NCBI GenBank assembly: GCA_030630905.1
Contig: DAOVMB010000098.1
Coordinates: 1-7,627, forward strand
Direction: 5' to 3'
From: Sedimentisphaerales bacterium
GTDB lineage: Bacteria > Planctomycetota > Phycisphaerae > Sedimentisphaerales > Anaerobacaceae
DNA length: 7,627 bases
Positions 6,266-7,627 of the stretch are shown one piece after another (within the stretch, counting starts at the first letter, position 1; every line of letters begins with the position of its first letter). The position numbers and the translations under genes are program-made. The notes beneath the pieces were generated by a model that ran no database searches, had not been told where the DNA came from, and saw only the letters and a list, made by a program, of their open reading frames with translations.

Positions 6266-6724
6266 CTATCTATTCTCTTGATTGTTCAATAGTTCATAAA
6301 CCTCATCGGAGGAGGTGACTTTTTCAAGCTGTTGCCTGAATTCTTCATTCAGCATCAATCTGCTTATTGTAGCCAGAGCCTGAATATGGGGCCCGGTTTG
6401 GTTTGCCGGCGAGACCAGCAGGATGAGGATCGTCACTGGTTTGCCGTCGATGCTGTTAAACTCGATCGGCTCGTGTGCGATTCCGATTGCCATAACAAGC
6501 TCTTTGACGGCGTTGCATTTGCCATGGGGGATGGCTATTCCGGCACCTGTTCCGGTGCTTTGTGTTCGTTCACGTGTTAAGACTGCTTCCAGGGCTTCAT
6601 CCCTATCTAACAACAATCCTTTGGCATCCAGCAAATCCACAAGTTCGGTTATTACAGCCTCCTTGTCCCGGTTTTCCACCGGAATTTTGATGCAATCAGG
6701 TTGTAATATTTGTGTCAGAATCAT
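6266..6724 (-). CDS. ptsN: PTS EIIA-2 domain protein, nitrogen-PTS (PtsN) like
   Basis: This 152-residue protein is a single PTS EIIA type-2 (fructose/mannitol/nitrogen) domain. The phosphate-accepting residue is His67 in GTGAGIAIPHGK. Other family features are AVLTRERTQSTG before it and IEFNSIDGKPVTILILLVSPANQTGPHIQALATISRL after it. Length and sequence are closer to EIIA-Ntr than to the sugar-specific EIIA domains of fructose or mannitol transporters, and no EIIB or EIIC is visible. It is therefore probably a regulatory phosphorelay member receiving phosphate from an HPr/NPr-type protein encoded elsewhere. It is cytoplasmic, with no signal peptide or membrane segment. It is convergent with glgP and divergent from cimA. 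No good Shine-Dalgarno precedes the ATG. It could instead be an EIIA belonging to a distant transporter, so the ptsN name is likely but not certain. Confidence 0.9.
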   Translation of the reverse strand: MILTQILQPDCIKIPVENRDKEAVITELVDLLDAKGLLLDRDEALEAVLTRERTQSTGTGAGIAIPHGKCNAVKELVMAIGIAHEPIEFNSIDGKPVTILILLVSPANQTGPHIQALATISRLMLNEEFRQQLEKVTSSDEVYELLNNQENR

Positions 6725-6741
6725 ATCACTTCACATCTATT

Positions 6742-6771
6742 ATTATATAGTTGTTAACAATATATGGATAA
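6742..6771 (-). promoter_or_regulatory. Possible ptsN promoter
   Basis: On the minus strand a perfect TATAAT lies at 6747-6742, with TTATCC (6771-6766) 18 bp upstream as a poor -35 box. Transcription would start near 6735, giving an untranslated leader of only about 11 bases before the ptsN ATG. That would fit the lack of a clear ribosome binding site. Confidence 0.4.
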
Positions 6772-6785
6772 ACCTTTAACAATAT
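6751..6785. promoter_or_regulatory. Candidate operator: palindrome and direct repeats in the ptsN/cimA divergent region
   Basis: TTGTTAACAA (6751-6760) is a perfect 10-bp palindrome. TTAACAATAT occurs exactly twice, at 6754-6763 and 6776-6785, with start points 22 bp apart, close to two turns of DNA. Both copies lie just upstream of, or overlap, the proposed ptsN promoter. Such phased repeats are typical of regulator-binding sites, but AT-rich sequence produces some by chance. No regulator is identified. Confidence 0.4.
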
Positions 6786-6906
6786 CTGACTATCCGCTAC
6801 ATTGCAAAAACTTTTCAGAATATTGGTCACATTTTTGTGTTTGCATTCGATTTTGTGTTCTGATTGCCGACATTAGAGCTTTACATCTCCGTACCATCAG
6901 GATAAA

Positions 6907-6930
6907 ATGCGCTTACTATGGATAAAATAA
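6907..6930 (+). other. Possible 7-codon leader ORF overlapping the cimA start
   Basis: ATG at 6907 is preceded by AGGA (6899-6902) at ribosome-binding distance and opens a frame reading MRLLWIK before TAA at 6928-6930. It overlaps the cimA start at 6918 in another frame. The same AGGA is 15 bases from the cimA ATG, too far for good initiation. The peptide contains Leu-Leu and Ile codons, so a translational link to branched-chain amino acid supply can be imagined. A frame this short may be coincidence. Confidence 0.2.
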
Positions 6931-7627
6931 AGCTTTACGATACTACTCTTCGCGATGGCATGCAGGCAGAGGGTGTCAGCTTCTCGCTTGAAGACAAACT
7001 TGCAATCGCCAGGTGCCTTGACGAGCTTGGGCTTGATTATATTGAGGGCGGATACGCCGCTTCCAATCCGAAGGAAATACAATTCTTCACCGAAGCTGCT
7101 AAACTCGATCTGAAGAATGCAAGAATTGCTGCATTCGGTAACACACGCAGGGCCGATACCGGCGTTTCAGACGATGTGTCTTTGAACACAATGCTTGCCT
7201 GCAAGACACAGGTGGCCACTCTTGTCGGCAAAACCTGGGATATGCATGTAACCCAGGTGTTGGGCTGTTCACTGGATGAGAACTTGACTATTTGCGCCGA
7301 ATCGGTCGAGTATCTCAAAAAGCATGGCATAGAGACGATCTTTGACGCCGAACACTTTTTTGACGGCTACAAGGAAAATCCTGAATATGCGATGAAAGTC
7401 CTCGCGTCTGCTGCTCAGGCCGGCGCCGATGCGATTGTGCTTTGTGAAACTAACGGCGGCTGTATGCCGGAGCATGTGTACGAAATTACCAAAGCCGTCT
7501 GCGAGCAGTTCGGCACTATCGTAGTTGGAATTCACACTCACAACGATACCGACTGCGCCACGGCCAACAGTCTCGCCGCGGTCCGGGCGGGGGCACGGCA
7601 TATTCAGGGCACGATTAATGGTCTGGG
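6918..7627 (+). CDS. cimA: (R)-citramalate synthase CimA, 5' part, cut by window end
   Basis: The enzyme condenses pyruvate and acetyl-CoA to citramalate, the first step of the threonine-independent route to 2-oxobutyrate and isoleucine. The visible 236 codons begin MDKIKLYDTTLRDGMQAEGV. Arg12-Asp13 of LRDG are the catalytic and metal-binding residues of the isopropylmalate/homocitrate synthase TIM-barrel family, and His206 and His208 in GIHTHND are the metal-binding histidines. QAEGVSFSLEDKLAIA, DYIEGGYAASNPKE, DAEHFFDGYKENPEYA and VLCETNGG are characteristic of the citramalate synthase branch rather than LeuA or NifV. The frame is open to the window end; the C-terminal part, including the LeuA-type allosteric domain where isoleucine feedback would act, is outside. 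The start is set by the conserved N-terminus; the only nearby Shine-Dalgarno-like AGGA is 15 bases away. It is divergent from ptsN. Confidence 0.94.
   Translation, partial: MDKIKLYDTTLRDGMQAEGVSFSLEDKLAIARCLDELGLDYIEGGYAASNPKEIQFFTEAAKLDLKNARIAAFGNTRRADTGVSDDVSLNTMLACKTQVATLVGKTWDMHVTQVLGCSLDENLTICAESVEYLKKHGIETIFDAEHFFDGYKENPEYAMKVLASAAQAGADAIVLCETNGGCMPEHVYEITKAVCEQFGTIVVGIHTHNDTDCATANSLAAVRAGARHIQGTINGL

Noticed and set aside
6423..6779. 118-codon plus-strand frame over ptsN
   Set aside because: Antisense to the clear EIIA protein; low-complexity Ser-rich translation typical of a shadow frame.
7269..7601. 110-codon minus-strand frame at the right end
   Set aside because: Antisense to cimA, whose forward frame carries the conserved LRDG and HTHND motifs.

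Overview
The window looks like a chromosomal segment of a Planctomycetota bacterium, probably class Phycisphaerae. This is inference from three things: spacers rich in short dispersed repeats built on AAAGCCAAT, a short PheT, and weak Shine-Dalgarno signals at most starts. No 16S gene or other decisive marker is present. The genes are housekeeping or central-metabolism genes. I see no phage, transposase, toxin-antitoxin, CRISPR or defence gene, and no new multi-gene system.

Layout. 1-780 is a gene-free, repeat-laden spacer: five exact AAAGCCAAT motifs, an inverted pair of ACCGCCG-type repeats, a small palindromic element and tandem heptamers. 781-2799 (+) is pheT, the phenylalanyl-tRNA synthetase beta chain, in a short form that lacks the N-terminal EMAP/OB tRNA-binding domain. 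pheS is not next to it in this window. 2800-3611 is a second gene-free stretch. It holds a palindromic element and a well-supported stand-alone non-coding RNA at about 3052-3287: a consensus-like promoter, a long interrupted rod with a central bubble, and an intrinsic terminator. Its architecture fits 6S RNA. 3612-6215 (+) is glgP, a DUF3417-type alpha-glucan phosphorylase. 6266-6724 (-) is a ptsN-like PTS EIIA protein convergent with glgP; an 11-bp hairpin lies between them. 6918-7627 (+) is the 5' part of cimA, citramalate synthase, cut by the window end and divergent from ptsN across a 193-bp AT-rich regulatory region.

How the genes relate. pheT serves translation. glgP releases glucose-1-phosphate from storage glucan. 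The EIIA protein is probably a phosphorelay regulator of carbon or nitrogen state rather than a sugar transporter, since no EIIB or EIIC is visible. cimA opens the threonine-independent route to isoleucine. Each gene appears to be its own transcription unit, and no operon can be shown. The items most worth a second look are the 6S-like RNA, the repeat-dense spacer before pheT, the loss of the PheT EMAP domain, and the direct repeats in the ptsN/cimA divergent promoter region.
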